Assembly (NCBI GenBank): GCA_016932435.1
Contig: JAFGCW010000031.1
Location: 1-63,176 of the forward strand
DNA from: Dehalococcoidales bacterium
Lineage (GTDB): Bacteria > Chloroflexota > Dehalococcoidia > Dehalococcoidales > UBA2162
Direction: 5' to 3'
Length of the DNA: 63,176 nucleotides
In this document: positions 16,963 to 25,461 of the stretch, piece by piece
How positions within the stretch are numbered: the stretch's first letter is position 1
How the letters are laid out: each line of letters opens with the position of its first letter
The notes under the pieces: generated by a model
What the model was told of the DNA's origin: nothing
Databases searched by the model: none
Seen by the model: only the letters and a program-made list of their open reading frames with translations
Program-made: the position numbers and the translations under genes

Positions 16963-18732
16963 ATGAAAATAATTCTCAGGCTTCTGGTTTTCGTTAAAAA
17001 ACGCTGGGCGACTTTGTTACTCGGCTTTATTTGTATTACGGTCAGTACGGTAGGCGGCCTGGTAATACCACGACTTCTGGGAAACGGTATCGACACCGCG
17101 CTGAGTTCCGGTGAAAAGAGTACCATCGTAGTCCTCGCACTTATTATTCTGGGAACAACACTTTTAAGAAGCGCGGGACGTTTTGGCGATACCTATATTA
17201 CCCAGCTCGTTTCCCAACAGGCTTCATACGATGTACGGAACGCACTTTACGATCACCTGCATAAACTTGGCTTTGCCTACTACGATAAAGCTCAGACCGG
17301 CCAGATAATGTCACGCTGCACGGCGGATATCGAGGCAGCCAGGATGTTTCTCAGCGCAGGACTTCTCAACCTTATCCAGATGTTCATCGTGATAGTCGGA
17401 GTAAGCACACTTATCCTGACCCTTAACTGGCAGCTTGGTTTGATGACACTGGCGTTTATGCCGGTAATTTTCTGGCAGACACTGTATGTCAGCGGAAAAC
17501 TTCAGCCGATATGGGCGCGGGTGCAGCAGACGATAGGTGTTCTCGGCGTGACATTACAGGAAAGCCTGTTTGGTATCAAGGTTGTGAAAGCCTTTACCTT
17601 ACAGGAAAGAGAAAACAATAAATTCTACGGTCAAGCAAATGAATTATACAGTGAACAGATTGCCGCTGCCCGTATCCAGGCCATATATACACCGGTTATG
17701 ACAGTTCTGATAGCGCTTCCTACGGTACTGGTTCTCTGGTTTGGCGGTCGCCAGGTAATTGATGGCAATTTAACTATTGGTGGTATTACCCAGTTCATCC
17801 TGTATCTCGGTATGATGGCTGGATTCGTTTCACGCCTGGGCCAACTGGCAAATATGATCTCAAGAACAATCTCGGCAGGACGCAGGATATTCGAGATTCT
17901 GGATACAGAACCTGCAGTAAAGGATAAGCCTGATGCAATACAACTGGCAAAGGTAAACGGCCAGGTATCATTCAACAATGTCGGTTTTACCTACGGAACG
18001 ACTGCCGCCGTTTTACAGGATATCAGCTTCTGCGCAGAACCGGGACAGATGGTGGCGTTAATTGGCGGTTCCGGCAGCGGAAAGACAACGATTATCAACC
18101 TGATATCGAGATTCTATGATGTAACCGCGGGAAGTATAACGGTTGATGGTATCGATATTCGGGATGTAACTTTGTCATCATTAAGGAAGAACGTTGTCGT
18201 AACCCAGCAGGATATATTCCTGTTTTCATCGACTATCAGAGACAATATCGCCTACGGTGCCCCCGGTGCCACTACCGAACAGGTGGAATCAGCGGCGAAA
18301 GCTGCCCAGATACACGATTTCATTATGAGTCTTCCTGATGGATACAACACATGGGTCGGCGAACGTGGGGTTACTCTTTCCGGCGGAGAGAAGCAGCGTG
18401 TAGCAATCGCTCGCTCTCTACTGGTGGATCCCAGTATTTTGATTCTGGATGACTCTACATCGAGCGTCGATGCGGAAACAGAACACCTTATACTCAAAGC
18501 ACTGGATAAATTAATCGAGGGCCGGACTACATTTGTAGTTACTCACAGGTTACCGATAATCAGAAATGCCGATCTTATACTCGTATTGGAGGATGGAAAG
18601 ATAAAGCAAAGAGGTAATCACAGTGAACTGATGGCTGTTGATGGATTGTACCGTACGACTTATGAAAGTCAACTCGAAGCCAATCGTGATGCCGGCTTGA
18701 ACCCGGAAGGAGAATCCTCAAATGGCAAGTAA
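16963..18732 (+). CDS. ABC exporter half-transporter, degenerate-site subunit
   Basis: A 589-residue half-transporter: six-helix ABC transmembrane domain (about 1-310) and C-terminal nucleotide-binding domain. Walker A is GGSGSGKTT, the signature is LSGGEKQR, and the H-loop is VVTHRL. Walker B ends in ILILDDSTSSVD, so Asp replaces the catalytic Glu. Its 3' end overlaps the next ABC gene by 11 bases; together they should form a heterodimeric multidrug or lipid exporter like BmrCD or TM287/288, with this subunit contributing the inactive Walker B. Confidence 0.92.
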   Translation: MKIILRLLVFVKKRWATLLLGFICITVSTVGGLVIPRLLGNGIDTALSSGEKSTIVVLALIILGTTLLRSAGRFGDTYITQLVSQQASYDVRNALYDHLHKLGFAYYDKAQTGQIMSRCTADIEAARMFLSAGLLNLIQMFIVIVGVSTLILTLNWQLGLMTLAFMPVIFWQTLYVSGKLQPIWARVQQTIGVLGVTLQESLFGIKVVKAFTLQERENNKFYGQANELYSEQIAAARIQAIYTPVMTVLIALPTVLVLWFGGRQVIDGNLTIGGITQFILYLGMMAGFVSRLGQLANMISRTISAGRRIFEILDTEPAVKDKPDAIQLAKVNGQVSFNNVGFTYGTTAAVLQDISFCAEPGQMVALIGGSGSGKTTIINLISRFYDVTAGSITVDGIDIRDVTLSSLRKNVVVTQQDIFLFSSTIRDNIAYGAPGATTEQVESAAKAAQIHDFIMSLPDGYNTWVGERGVTLSGGEKQRVAIARSLLVDPSILILDDSTSSVDAETEHLILKALDKLIEGRTTFVVTHRLPIIRNADLILVLEDGKIKQRGNHSELMAVDGLYRTTYESQLEANRDAGLNPEGESSNGK

Positions 18733-20545
18733 TACAACTCCGGGGGGACAGCAGCTACGCGGAGCTATAGACTCCGGCGAAATAGACGATATCCTGGGTA
18801 AGGTATACGACGTAGGATTAATTAAACGGGTGTTAGCGTACATTGCTGACGTAAAATGGCACCTGGTAATTGGCGCTGTAGGTATTGTACTACGTACCGC
18901 GGGAAACCTGGTAACTCCTCTACTGATCGCAATGGCAACGAATCGAATTGTCGATAATAATATCGACGGACTCACCGTAGCCGCATTGCTATACCTGGGA
19001 GTACTGGGAGTTATGTGGTTTGCGCAGTACCTGGAAACACTCCATCTTTCCTATACCGCTCAGGGGATTCTTTTCAAGATGCGTACCTCAATGTTCAGTC
19101 ACCTGCATGAAATGTCTCTGAGTTTCTATGATCACAATAAGATTGGAAAGTTGATGTCCCGAGTGCAGAATGATGTCGACCAGCTCCAGATGCTGGTTTC
19201 TCAGAATGTCGTAATGGTCGGTGTAAATTCTATTACCCTTATAGGAATAATGATCATCATGCTGACACTTAACTGGCAGCTTGCCCTGCTTTCTCTGTCA
19301 ACGCTGCCGATACTGGTCATTATCGTTATTATCTGGCAAAAGTACGCACGAAAGGCATTTATTTTAGCACGGAAAGCAATAGCGATGGTAAACGATAACC
19401 TGCAGGAAAGTATCTCGGGTGTTAGAGTTACCCAGAACCTTTCACGAGAAAAAGAAAATGTTAGACAATTCGATGCTGTTAATAAAGCGAACCTTGATGC
19501 TAATAAAAAATCAGCTTTATTGCAGGCTTTGATAAACCCGCTTACACAGATACTGACTGATGGCTCATATGTCATCGTGCTGATATTCGGTGGGTTTCAG
19601 GTACTTGAAGGTGAAATGCCGGTAGGATTTCTTCTGGCTTTCCTGCTGTATATACAGAGAATCGGTCAGCCGATACAGCAGCTGGCGACAATGTACACGG
19701 AAATTCAGAGAGCGATGGCATCTGGTGCCAGGATCTTCGAGTTAATAGATGTCCAGCCGGAAATTGAAGATTCTGTGGGTGCTAAAAAGATAGTAGAAGC
19801 AAAAGGTGAGATAGAGTTTAAAGATGTAAGTTTCAGTTATATTCAGGGCTCTGAAATTATACACTCACTCAATTTAAAGGTAAATTCCGGAGAAATGGTT
19901 GCAATAGCCGGCAGGACCGGAGCAGGAAAGAGTAGTATTGCCAGCCTGATCAGCCGATTCTATGAAGTAAACAGTGGAGAAATTACGCTGGACGGTAATA
20001 ATATATCACTGATTACGCAGGATTCTTTGAGAAAACAGATCGGCTTTGTTCCGCAAGATCCATTCCTTTTTTCAGGAACGATAGAAGAAAATATCAAGGA
20101 TGGGAAATTAGACGCGAGCTATAATGAAGTAATAAACGCAGCCAGGATCGCCGGTGCTCATGACATAATATCTCGAATGGAAAATGGATATGAAACTCTG
20201 GTAGGCGAACGAGGCGGTAACCTGAGTCCAGGCCAGCGCCAGCTTGTCTGCCTGGCAAGGGCGATTCTGTCAGATCCGGCAATATTAATCCTGGATGAAG
20301 CTACCGCGAATATCGACACAAATACGGAAAGAATAATCCAAAAATCTCTGGACAAGGTAGCTAAAGGAAGAACTTGTATCATAATTGCCCACAGGCTTTC
20401 AACTATAACCAGTGTCGACCGCATTATTGTCCTGGAACACGGAAACATCGTCGAAACAGGTAATCACAAGGAACTCATGGCTAAAAAAGGACTTTATTAC
20501 GATATGTTCGAAACGCTCAGCCGGACGGGAGAGGATGAGGAGTGA
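18722..20545 (+). CDS. ABC exporter half-transporter, catalytic subunit
   Basis: A 607-residue partner of the preceding gene. It has a cytoplasmic N-terminal extension of about 35 residues, six transmembrane helices and a nucleotide-binding domain with Walker A AGRTGAGKSS, Walker B ILILDEATANID with the catalytic Glu intact, and H-loop IIAHRL. Its signature is LSPGQRQ rather than LSGGQ, which faces the Asp-bearing Walker B of the partner. Both departures therefore fall in the same composite ATP site. The ATG at 18722 overlaps the upstream stop. Confidence 0.93.
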   Translation: MASNTTPGGQQLRGAIDSGEIDDILGKVYDVGLIKRVLAYIADVKWHLVIGAVGIVLRTAGNLVTPLLIAMATNRIVDNNIDGLTVAALLYLGVLGVMWFAQYLETLHLSYTAQGILFKMRTSMFSHLHEMSLSFYDHNKIGKLMSRVQNDVDQLQMLVSQNVVMVGVNSITLIGIMIIMLTLNWQLALLSLSTLPILVIIVIIWQKYARKAFILARKAIAMVNDNLQESISGVRVTQNLSREKENVRQFDAVNKANLDANKKSALLQALINPLTQILTDGSYVIVLIFGGFQVLEGEMPVGFLLAFLLYIQRIGQPIQQLATMYTEIQRAMASGARIFELIDVQPEIEDSVGAKKIVEAKGEIEFKDVSFSYIQGSEIIHSLNLKVNSGEMVAIAGRTGAGKSSIASLISRFYEVNSGEITLDGNNISLITQDSLRKQIGFVPQDPFLFSGTIEENIKDGKLDASYNEVINAARIAGAHDIISRMENGYETLVGERGGNLSPGQRQLVCLARAILSDPAILILDEATANIDTNTERIIQKSLDKVAKGRTCIIIAHRLSTITSVDRIIVLEHGNIVETGNHKELMAKKGLYYDMFETLSRTGEDEE

Positions 20546-21180
20546 TGCAGGGAAGTTCAGGTGAGGATACTGTATCCAGACTGTATAGTATTGAAGATCG
20601 ATTAAGGGCTATAGCAAATATCGGACTGTATCATAAAGATAATCCATTTGTAGTAGAGCAGTACAAAAAAGTTCTTGAATCAAGTGCGGAAATATTAAGC
20701 ATTATCGAAAATCGTACTATACATGATGTGGTGTCTATTTATAAAGACAACATGGCCCATATGAGTCCGAAAAACGGCGCGGAAGCTGCTGTTTTCAGAG
20801 ATGAAAAGATCTTACTTATCAAGCGCCATGATGACGGGTTATGGGCTGTGCCGGGAGGATTGTCGGACGTAGGTGAAACTCTCGCTGGTTCGGCAATAAG
20901 AGAACTTAAAGAGGAGACAGGACTTTCAGGCCGAATAATCAAACTTCTTGGAATATTTGACTCACGGATATGGAACAGCAGAGAGATAAGCCAGGTCTAC
21001 AGTGCCATATTTGAAGTGTCCAGTGAAAATGATATGCCGAGAAATACTCATGAAGCGATGGACTGGGGCTTCTTCGGTGAAGGTGAGTTGCCCGATATGT
21101 CTCCCGGACATGATAAACGCGTACCGATGTTATTTAAGCTGAGAGACGGTAGAATAGATACACCTTTTTACGACAAATAA
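20545..21180 (+). CDS. NUDIX hydrolase with N-terminal helical domain
   Basis: A 211-residue protein: an N-terminal helical NUDIX_N-like region (about 1-65) followed by a NUDIX domain with GGLSDVGETLAGSAIRELK and EETGLSG, matching the NUDIX box. This architecture is common in ADP-ribose and related nucleotide-sugar pyrophosphatases. The ATG at 20545 overlaps the ABC stop (TGATG); GTG at 20542 is also in frame. It converges with the histone-deacetylase-like gene with no gap. Confidence 0.87.
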   Translation: MQGSSGEDTVSRLYSIEDRLRAIANIGLYHKDNPFVVEQYKKVLESSAEILSIIENRTIHDVVSIYKDNMAHMSPKNGAEAAVFRDEKILLIKRHDDGLWAVPGGLSDVGETLAGSAIRELKEETGLSGRIIKLLGIFDSRIWNSREISQVYSAIFEVSSENDMPRNTHEAMDWGFFGEGELPDMSPGHDKRVPMLFKLRDGRIDTPFYDK

Positions 21181-22293
21181 CTATCTCAGGTATTCCCAGT
21201 ACGGCTTGAGATTCTCCCTTACCTGATTAACCATAGTAATAGCATTAGCCAGTGAGTTCTCCACTCGAGGGAAAGGAATATCGATTGACGGTTCTTCGAC
21301 CGATAGATCATATCCAAGCAGACCTTCTATCAGCGCCAGCCAGCCGTAAGGGAGTATATCCATGTTATAGCCTGACGCTACAAGATCGATGACTTTCCCG
21401 TCACAAACACTCGATAGTTCACTTACTCTTTTGCCCAGCATAAAAAGTCCGTCGAGTTTCAGGCCAAGATTTGTAAGTATGTCTCCGTAGTGGGGGTCGG
21501 AGCCGCCGTTACGGATAATTATCTGTGGTTCGAATTCCCTCACGACAGGTTCGATAATATTTTCAAATACGTATTCATATGATTCAAGGCCGGAATAAGG
21601 AGGCATCGGCAGGTTGATTGTGTATCCGGCTCCCAGTCCTTTACCTGTTTCATGAGTAAATCCGGTACCGGGGTAGAGAGTGACCGGGTCCTGGTGAAGA
21701 TCGATGAACAGCACTTTATTGCTATTATAAAAATACTCGCAGGTGCCGTTACCGGCGTGTGCATCCGTATCAATTATACAAATCTTTGAGTAATGATGTT
21801 CCTGAAGTAGATACCTGCCACAGAATGCAACGTCATTATATATACAAAATCCTTCACCATAATCAGGCTTGGCATGATGAAGACCTCCTCCGATAGAGAT
21901 TACCTTCTCATACTCATTGTTGGATACCAGGTCGCAGCCCAGTTTCGCCTGACCGATTATCAATCGTGCCGCTTCTTCAATTCTACCGTGATGTTCCCTG
22001 GGTATGTTGTCGCCACTGTGAAATCGAGAAAAACTGCCCGTTATCTGAGCAGGCGGTTTCCCCAGATTGAAGAAATCCCGGGTAAAATCGATGTATTCCT
22101 GGCTGCAGATTTTCAATAATTCTTCATCACTGACTGGATCAACCTCCAGCAGATCATATTTTCCTTCATCGGGAAAACTTTCACTAAGAAAATTTCTAAA
22201 TAGCTGATATCTGTTTCCACGAAAGGGATGCCCTTCGCCGAAATCATACTCGGATAATCCGTTACTGTACAATATAGCTGCATTTTCTTTCAT
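21181..22293 (-). CDS. histone deacetylase superfamily (AcuC/HdaH-like) amidohydrolase
   Basis: A 370-residue zinc amidohydrolase of the arginase/deacetylase fold. Seen in order are the catalytic pair in GGLHHAKPDYGEGFCIYND (about 135-153), the zinc motif DTDAHAGNG (about 172-180) and the third zinc Asp in RNGGSDPHYGD (about 262-272). Bacterial members deacetylate acetyl-lysine of acetyl-CoA synthetase, polyamines or other N-acetyl amides; the substrate here is unknown. It follows the Cys-rich gene on the same strand by 24 bases, so the two may act together. Confidence 0.9.
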   Translation of the reverse strand: MKENAAILYSNGLSEYDFGEGHPFRGNRYQLFRNFLSESFPDEGKYDLLEVDPVSDEELLKICSQEYIDFTRDFFNLGKPPAQITGSFSRFHSGDNIPREHHGRIEEAARLIIGQAKLGCDLVSNNEYEKVISIGGGLHHAKPDYGEGFCIYNDVAFCGRYLLQEHHYSKICIIDTDAHAGNGTCEYFYNSNKVLFIDLHQDPVTLYPGTGFTHETGKGLGAGYTINLPMPPYSGLESYEYVFENIIEPVVREFEPQIIIRNGGSDPHYGDILTNLGLKLDGLFMLGKRVSELSSVCDGKVIDLVASGYNMDILPYGWLALIEGLLGYDLSVEEPSIDIPFPRVENSLANAITMVNQVRENLKPYWEYLR

Positions 22294-22317
22294 AATATAG
22301 CGCCTGTTTTCAATTAT

Positions 22318-22866
22318 TTATACAGTAGGTATTTTACCCTGTTCTCTAAACTTATTCACTATGTCTTTATCACGAACAACGGCATGACCTATCCCGTACT
22401 GTTGGCTTAATCGCAGCGGAACGCAGCAACAGGTACAGCAGTTACATATGGCGAAGAAATCGTTCTTGCATTTGATTATCGTGTGTACCAAACCGAGTTC
22501 GTGGCACTGTCGTAATACGCGTTTCGCTTCGTCGGCATCGAGTTTCCTGTAATCTTCAGGCCTTTCATCGACGAATGCGTTTCTGTGAAAGCCAACCATG
22601 ATTTCAGCATTTACGGGATTATCACAATTATTAAACACCTCGCGGCAGGTGCACGGACCGAGATAAAGCTGTGTTGAACTATCTACTATCATACAGGCCT
22701 CGTCAGTATTCAACAGATATGCGTTTTCCATTGTTTTGCCATACGAATTCGCAACCCACCTGACAATACTGCCAATCAAGGGTATCCTGGTCCATTTCGC
22801 CCAGAATATGTAGAAATAGAGAACCTTCTCACGATATCTGCTGTATAGTTTTAACGCATGATGCAT
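22318..22866 (-). CDS. Cys-rich putative Fe-S protein
   Basis: A 182-residue protein I do not place in a named family. Twelve or so Cys cluster in two places: GPCTCREVFNNC in the middle and a dense CNCCTCCCVPLR near residue 150. This resembles uncharacterised ferredoxin-like proteins of anaerobes and suggests metal or Fe-S binding. The first 40 residues are aromatic and basic with a possible membrane-proximal helix. The start is ATG at 22866 (MHHALKLY) with AGGACAGG upstream; a longer frame to 22908 would run over promoter-like sequence. Confidence 0.6.
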   Translation of the reverse strand: MHHALKLYSRYREKVLYFYIFWAKWTRIPLIGSIVRWVANSYGKTMENAYLLNTDEACMIVDSSTQLYLGPCTCREVFNNCDNPVNAEIMVGFHRNAFVDERPEDYRKLDADEAKRVLRQCHELGLVHTIIKCKNDFFAICNCCTCCCVPLRLSQQYGIGHAVVRDKDIVNKFREQGKIPTV

Positions 22867-22964
22867 ACTACCTGTCCTAATAAAGATTATACAGGAAGAT
22901 ACACCCAAGTATTAAATATCTTAATAATGTTTAAAAAATAGTTAAACTTTTTTTAAAAAGGGTA

Positions 22965-22993
22965 TTGACAAAATTAAGATATGGGTTTAATAT
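22965..22993 (+). promoter_or_regulatory. sigma-70 promoter of the DUF2089 operon
   Basis: A perfect -35 TTGACA (22965-22970), a 17-base spacer and a -10 TAATAT (22988-22993). The 45 bases upstream are almost all A and T, like an UP element. Transcription would start near 23000, leaving a leader of about 55 bases with a GGAAGG ribosome site before the ATG at 23055. Confidence 0.7.
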
Positions 22994-23054
22994 ATATTAA
23001 AATAATTAATTGTTAAGTAAGAATAGTTAATGATTAGTACCAGGAAGGTTAAAA

Positions 23055-23438
23055 ATGACGAAAGATTGGAATGAGCTGACAAAACTGACCCAGGGAGCCG
23101 ACATTACCATAGAGCGTGTTCGTCTTACTCAGAGCAACATTGCGATAGAAGGAGAATTCGAACTGCCGATGCTGGCACGACTTTCCGCAGAAGACCAGGT
23201 GTTCGTGATGGCGTTTATCCAGTGTCACGGCTCGATAAAAGATATGGAAGAGATGTTCGGGATAAGTTACCCGACGGTGAAAAACCGGTTAAACCGTCTG
23301 GCTGATAAACTCAAGCTTGTCCAGAACTTTTCATACACACCGACGGGTGTGACCCCGAAGGAGCAGGATGCAGTACTGTCCCAGCTTGAACGGGGAGAAA
23401 TAACAGCCGATGAGGCAATAGAGAGGTTAGCAAAATGA
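23055..23438 (+). CDS. DUF2089-family protein lacking the zinc ribbon
   Basis: A 127-residue protein matching the C-terminal part of DUF2089: LSAEDQVFVMAFIQCHGSI (about 45-63), then an HTH-like segment MEEMFGISYPTVKNRLNRL (about 66-84), and a SHOCT-like tail LERGEITADEAIERLAK. Most DUF2089 proteins begin with a CPxC zinc ribbon, which is absent here. It is likely a regulator or anti-sigma-like partner of the two genes after it, but that is inference. Good start: GGAAGG 6 bases before ATG. Its end overlaps the next start (ATGA). Confidence 0.8.
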   Translation: MTKDWNELTKLTQGADITIERVRLTQSNIAIEGEFELPMLARLSAEDQVFVMAFIQCHGSIKDMEEMFGISYPTVKNRLNRLADKLKLVQNFSYTPTGVTPKEQDAVLSQLERGEITADEAIERLAK

Positions 23439-23716
23439 AGAGACCACCATTAATCATGCGTATCAGGATAAGGAACAACAATACCAAATTCGGTTTATGG
23501 ATACCATTATTCCTGATATTCCCGGTTGTTGCCGTACTCGTGATAGCTCTCGCGCCGCTTGCACTCCTGGCAGCTCTGATTGTATTGCCGTTCGGGTACG
23601 CAAGAACAGTACTCTGCGCACCGGCATTATTCTCAGTGTTCTGCGCGATGCGCGGGCTCGAAGTAGACGTATTAAGCGGTCATAAAGACGAAAGCGTCCT
23701 GGTAATGGTCAAGTAA
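23435..23716 (+). CDS. small membrane protein, unknown function
   Basis: A 93-residue protein with a basic N-terminus and a long hydrophobic region (about 20-65), enough for two membrane helices or a hairpin, followed by a short polar tail ending in SVLVMVK. No family is recognised with certainty. It overlaps the DUF2089 gene by 4 bases and is followed by a SHOCT-like gene, so it belongs to a three-gene operon. Similar small membrane proteins accompany DUF2089/YvlB-type genes elsewhere. Confidence 0.7.
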   Translation: MKRPPLIMRIRIRNNNTKFGLWIPLFLIFPVVAVLVIALAPLALLAALIVLPFGYARTVLCAPALFSVFCAMRGLEVDVLSGHKDESVLVMVK

Positions 23717-23748
23717 AAACTATAAAAAATAAAATAAAGGAGATAACA

Positions 23749-24186
23749 ATGAGTGAAAATAGAACGAGAATACTCGAAATGCTGGCAGAAAAGAAAATAA
23801 CCGTAGATGAGGCTGAACGATTACTGGCTGTAGCCAGTAACGACGAAAAAACCGAAACAACCTATACTCCAACAAATACAGTAAATAACAAAATACCGAA
23901 ATTTCTCAGAGTAGTTGTCGAGCCTGGTCCCGGAGCGGAGGGCGCGGAGGATGTAGACAAGGTAAACGTCAGGGTACCGATGAACCTGATCCGGGCAGGA
24001 ATGAAACTTACGTCACTTATCCCTCCGCATGCCTCCGACAAGATGAACGAGGCAATGAGAGAAAAGGGTGTAGACTTCGACCTGCGAAACATGAAACCTG
24101 AAGACCTCGAAGACCTGATAAATGCGCTCAGTGATCTTGAGGTTGATGTCGACGGAAAAACCAAGGTACGTGTTTTTGCCGAATAA
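23749..24186 (+). CDS. SHOCT-like domain protein
   Basis: A 145-residue protein that begins with NRTRILEMLAEKKITVDEAE, a SHOCT-like helical domain as found at the start of YvlB/DUF4097 proteins. A second region (about 50-145) contains KVNVRVPMNLIRAGMKL and ends in a short beta segment with DGKTKVRVFAE. The function is unknown; a link to membrane stress control is possible given the neighbours. AAAGGAG precedes the ATG. A strong terminator follows, closing the operon. Confidence 0.75.
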   Translation: MSENRTRILEMLAEKKITVDEAERLLAVASNDEKTETTYTPTNTVNNKIPKFLRVVVEPGPGAEGAEDVDKVNVRVPMNLIRAGMKLTSLIPPHASDKMNEAMREKGVDFDLRNMKPEDLEDLINALSDLEVDVDGKTKVRVFAE

Positions 24187-24195
24187 ATTCTCTCT

Positions 24196-24236
24196 AAAAG
24201 TCCCGATGAGGTTTTCACCCCATCGGGACTTTTTTT
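24196..24236 (+). terminator. Rho-independent terminator of the DUF2089 operon
   Basis: AAAAGTCCCGATG (24196-24208) pairs perfectly with CATCGGGACTTTT (24221-24233) around a 12-base loop and is followed by a run of T. On the minus strand the same hairpin ends in TTTT, so it can also stop transcripts of the convergent ferritin-like gene, whose stop codon is at 24244. Confidence 0.9.
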
Positions 24237-24243
24237 GTTCCAG

Positions 24244-24549
24244 TTACTTACCGAGTTTTTCTATCTCTTCTTCGACTTCTTCAGCCCCTTCAGCGTAAAA
24301 GCCTTCTTCATCAGGTGCAAGTTCCTTGAGAAGTCTCAGGAATTCACCGGCATGTACTCTTTCCTCGTCAGCAATGTCTTTAAGAACGGCAATGGCCAGT
24401 TTATCATCGGTGGATTCGGCAAGCTGCATATACATCTGGACAGCTTCATATTCGGCTGCGACAAGGAAACGTATCGCCCGTATTAGTTCCTCTTTCGTCA
24501 ATTTTCTGTCGTTCACCATACCTGAAAAAGGTGATCCAAAGTCCGGCAT
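24244..24549 (-). CDS. EncFtn-like small ferritin (single EF helix pair)
   Basis: A 101-residue ferritin-like protein with only one antiparallel helix pair, so an iron site would need two subunits. Likely ligands are Glu33, Glu35, Tyr40, Glu63 and His66, in AEYEAVQMY and DEERVH. Their spacing equals that of encapsulated ferritins (Glu32, Glu34, Tyr39, Glu62, His65) with a one-residue shift. No encapsulin shell gene is in this window and the C-terminus is acidic without an obvious shell-targeting peptide. AAGGAGG precedes the ATG. A short rubrerythrin-like protein is the other reading. Confidence 0.75.
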   Translation of the reverse strand: MPDFGSPFSGMVNDRKLTKEELIRAIRFLVAAEYEAVQMYMQLAESTDDKLAIAVLKDIADEERVHAGEFLRLLKELAPDEEGFYAEGAEEVEEEIEKLGK

Positions 24550-24566
24550 TGTTTCTACCTCCTTAT

Positions 24567-25328
24567 TTATTCAAAGGCTACCACATAATTTTTAAGAACG
24601 CCTATCGGTTCTATCTTTATCTCGACCGCGTCACCCGGTTTCATCGGGCCGATACCGCTGGGAGTACCGGATGCGATTACATCACCCGGGAGGAGGGTCA
24701 TGACACTCGAAATAAAACATATCATTTCAGGGACCGAGAATATGAGATCGGACGTGTTCTGCTGCTGTTTTAACTCTTCGTTTAGATAGGTACTCACCAC
24801 GACATTACCGGGATCCAGGTTAGTCTCGATACAAGGTCCTATCGGCCCGAAGGTGTCATGCCCTTTTCCGCGAGTCCACTGACCGTCATCTCTCTGGTGG
24901 TCACGGGCCGTAATATCATTGAAACAGGTATATCCGAACACGTAATCAAGGGCATCGTCAACAGAAACCATCCTTGTTCGTTTACCGATCACGATACCGA
25001 GTTCACATTCATAATCTACCCTCGTTGTTGAAGGAGGATACACAATATTATCTTCAGGACCTATTATACAAGTGGTCGGTTTTATGAATATAATGGGTGA
25101 TTCAGGTACGGGATTACGCGTTTCTTCGGCATGACTTTTGTAATTCAAGCCGAGAGCAACTATCTTTGTCGGTGTACACGGAGCAAGAATCGTTACTTCA
25201 TTCAATGAGTACGTTTTATCAAGCGGCATAATTCTGTCGTAAGGTTCCTGTGCCAGCTTTGTGATCACGTCTCCGTCAAGAATCCCGTAATGTTCGGTAT
25301 AATCTATCCTGAACCGTACTGTTTTCAT
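24567..25328 (-). CDS. fumarylacetoacetate hydrolase family protein
   Basis: A 253-residue FAH-superfamily enzyme, metal-dependent C-C hydrolase, decarboxylase or isomerase of 2-oxo acids. Seen are the substrate loop KIVALGLNYKSHAEE (about 57-71), the metal Glu pair in VDYECELGIVIGK (about 104-116), DITARDHQ (about 139-146) and DVIASGTPSGIG (about 217-228). The substrate is unknown; 5-oxopent-3-ene-1,2,5-tricarboxylate or oxaloacetate-type compounds are usual. ATG 25328 is preferred (GGAGG 6 bases upstream); ATG 25331 overlaps the stop of a short upstream ORF. Confidence 0.9.
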   Translation of the reverse strand: MKTVRFRIDYTEHYGILDGDVITKLAQEPYDRIMPLDKTYSLNEVTILAPCTPTKIVALGLNYKSHAEETRNPVPESPIIFIKPTTCIIGPEDNIVYPPSTTRVDYECELGIVIGKRTRMVSVDDALDYVFGYTCFNDITARDHQRDDGQWTRGKGHDTFGPIGPCIETNLDPGNVVVSTYLNEELKQQQNTSDLIFSVPEMICFISSVMTLLPGDVIASGTPSGIGPMKPGDAVEIKIEPIGVLKNYVVAFE

Positions 25329-25330
25329 CA

Positions 25331-25405
25331 TTATCCTCCGCCTGTCTCATCGATCTTTAGATATCGCCAACCTGCAGCTTCTTTCATGGCCATCACTTTA
25401 CTCAA
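25331..25405 (-). CDS. 24-codon ORF, CoA-transferase-like N-terminal remnant or leader peptide
   Basis: TTG at 25405 is preceded by AGGAGG with 9-base spacing, and the frame runs 24 codons to a TAA that overlaps the FAH start (TAATG). The first residues, MSKVMAMKEA, look like the N-terminus of alpha subunits of glutaconate/3-oxoacid CoA-transferases, after which the similarity stops. It may be the stub left by a deletion, now serving to couple translation to the FAH gene, or simply a leader peptide. Similarity is from memory. Confidence 0.4.
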   Translation of the reverse strand: MSKVMAMKEAAGWRYLKIDETGGG

Positions 25406-25461
25406 TGAATAACACCTCCTGATGTTTTTATTATGAGATGCAGCAGCTCTCGGTTGGAAAT

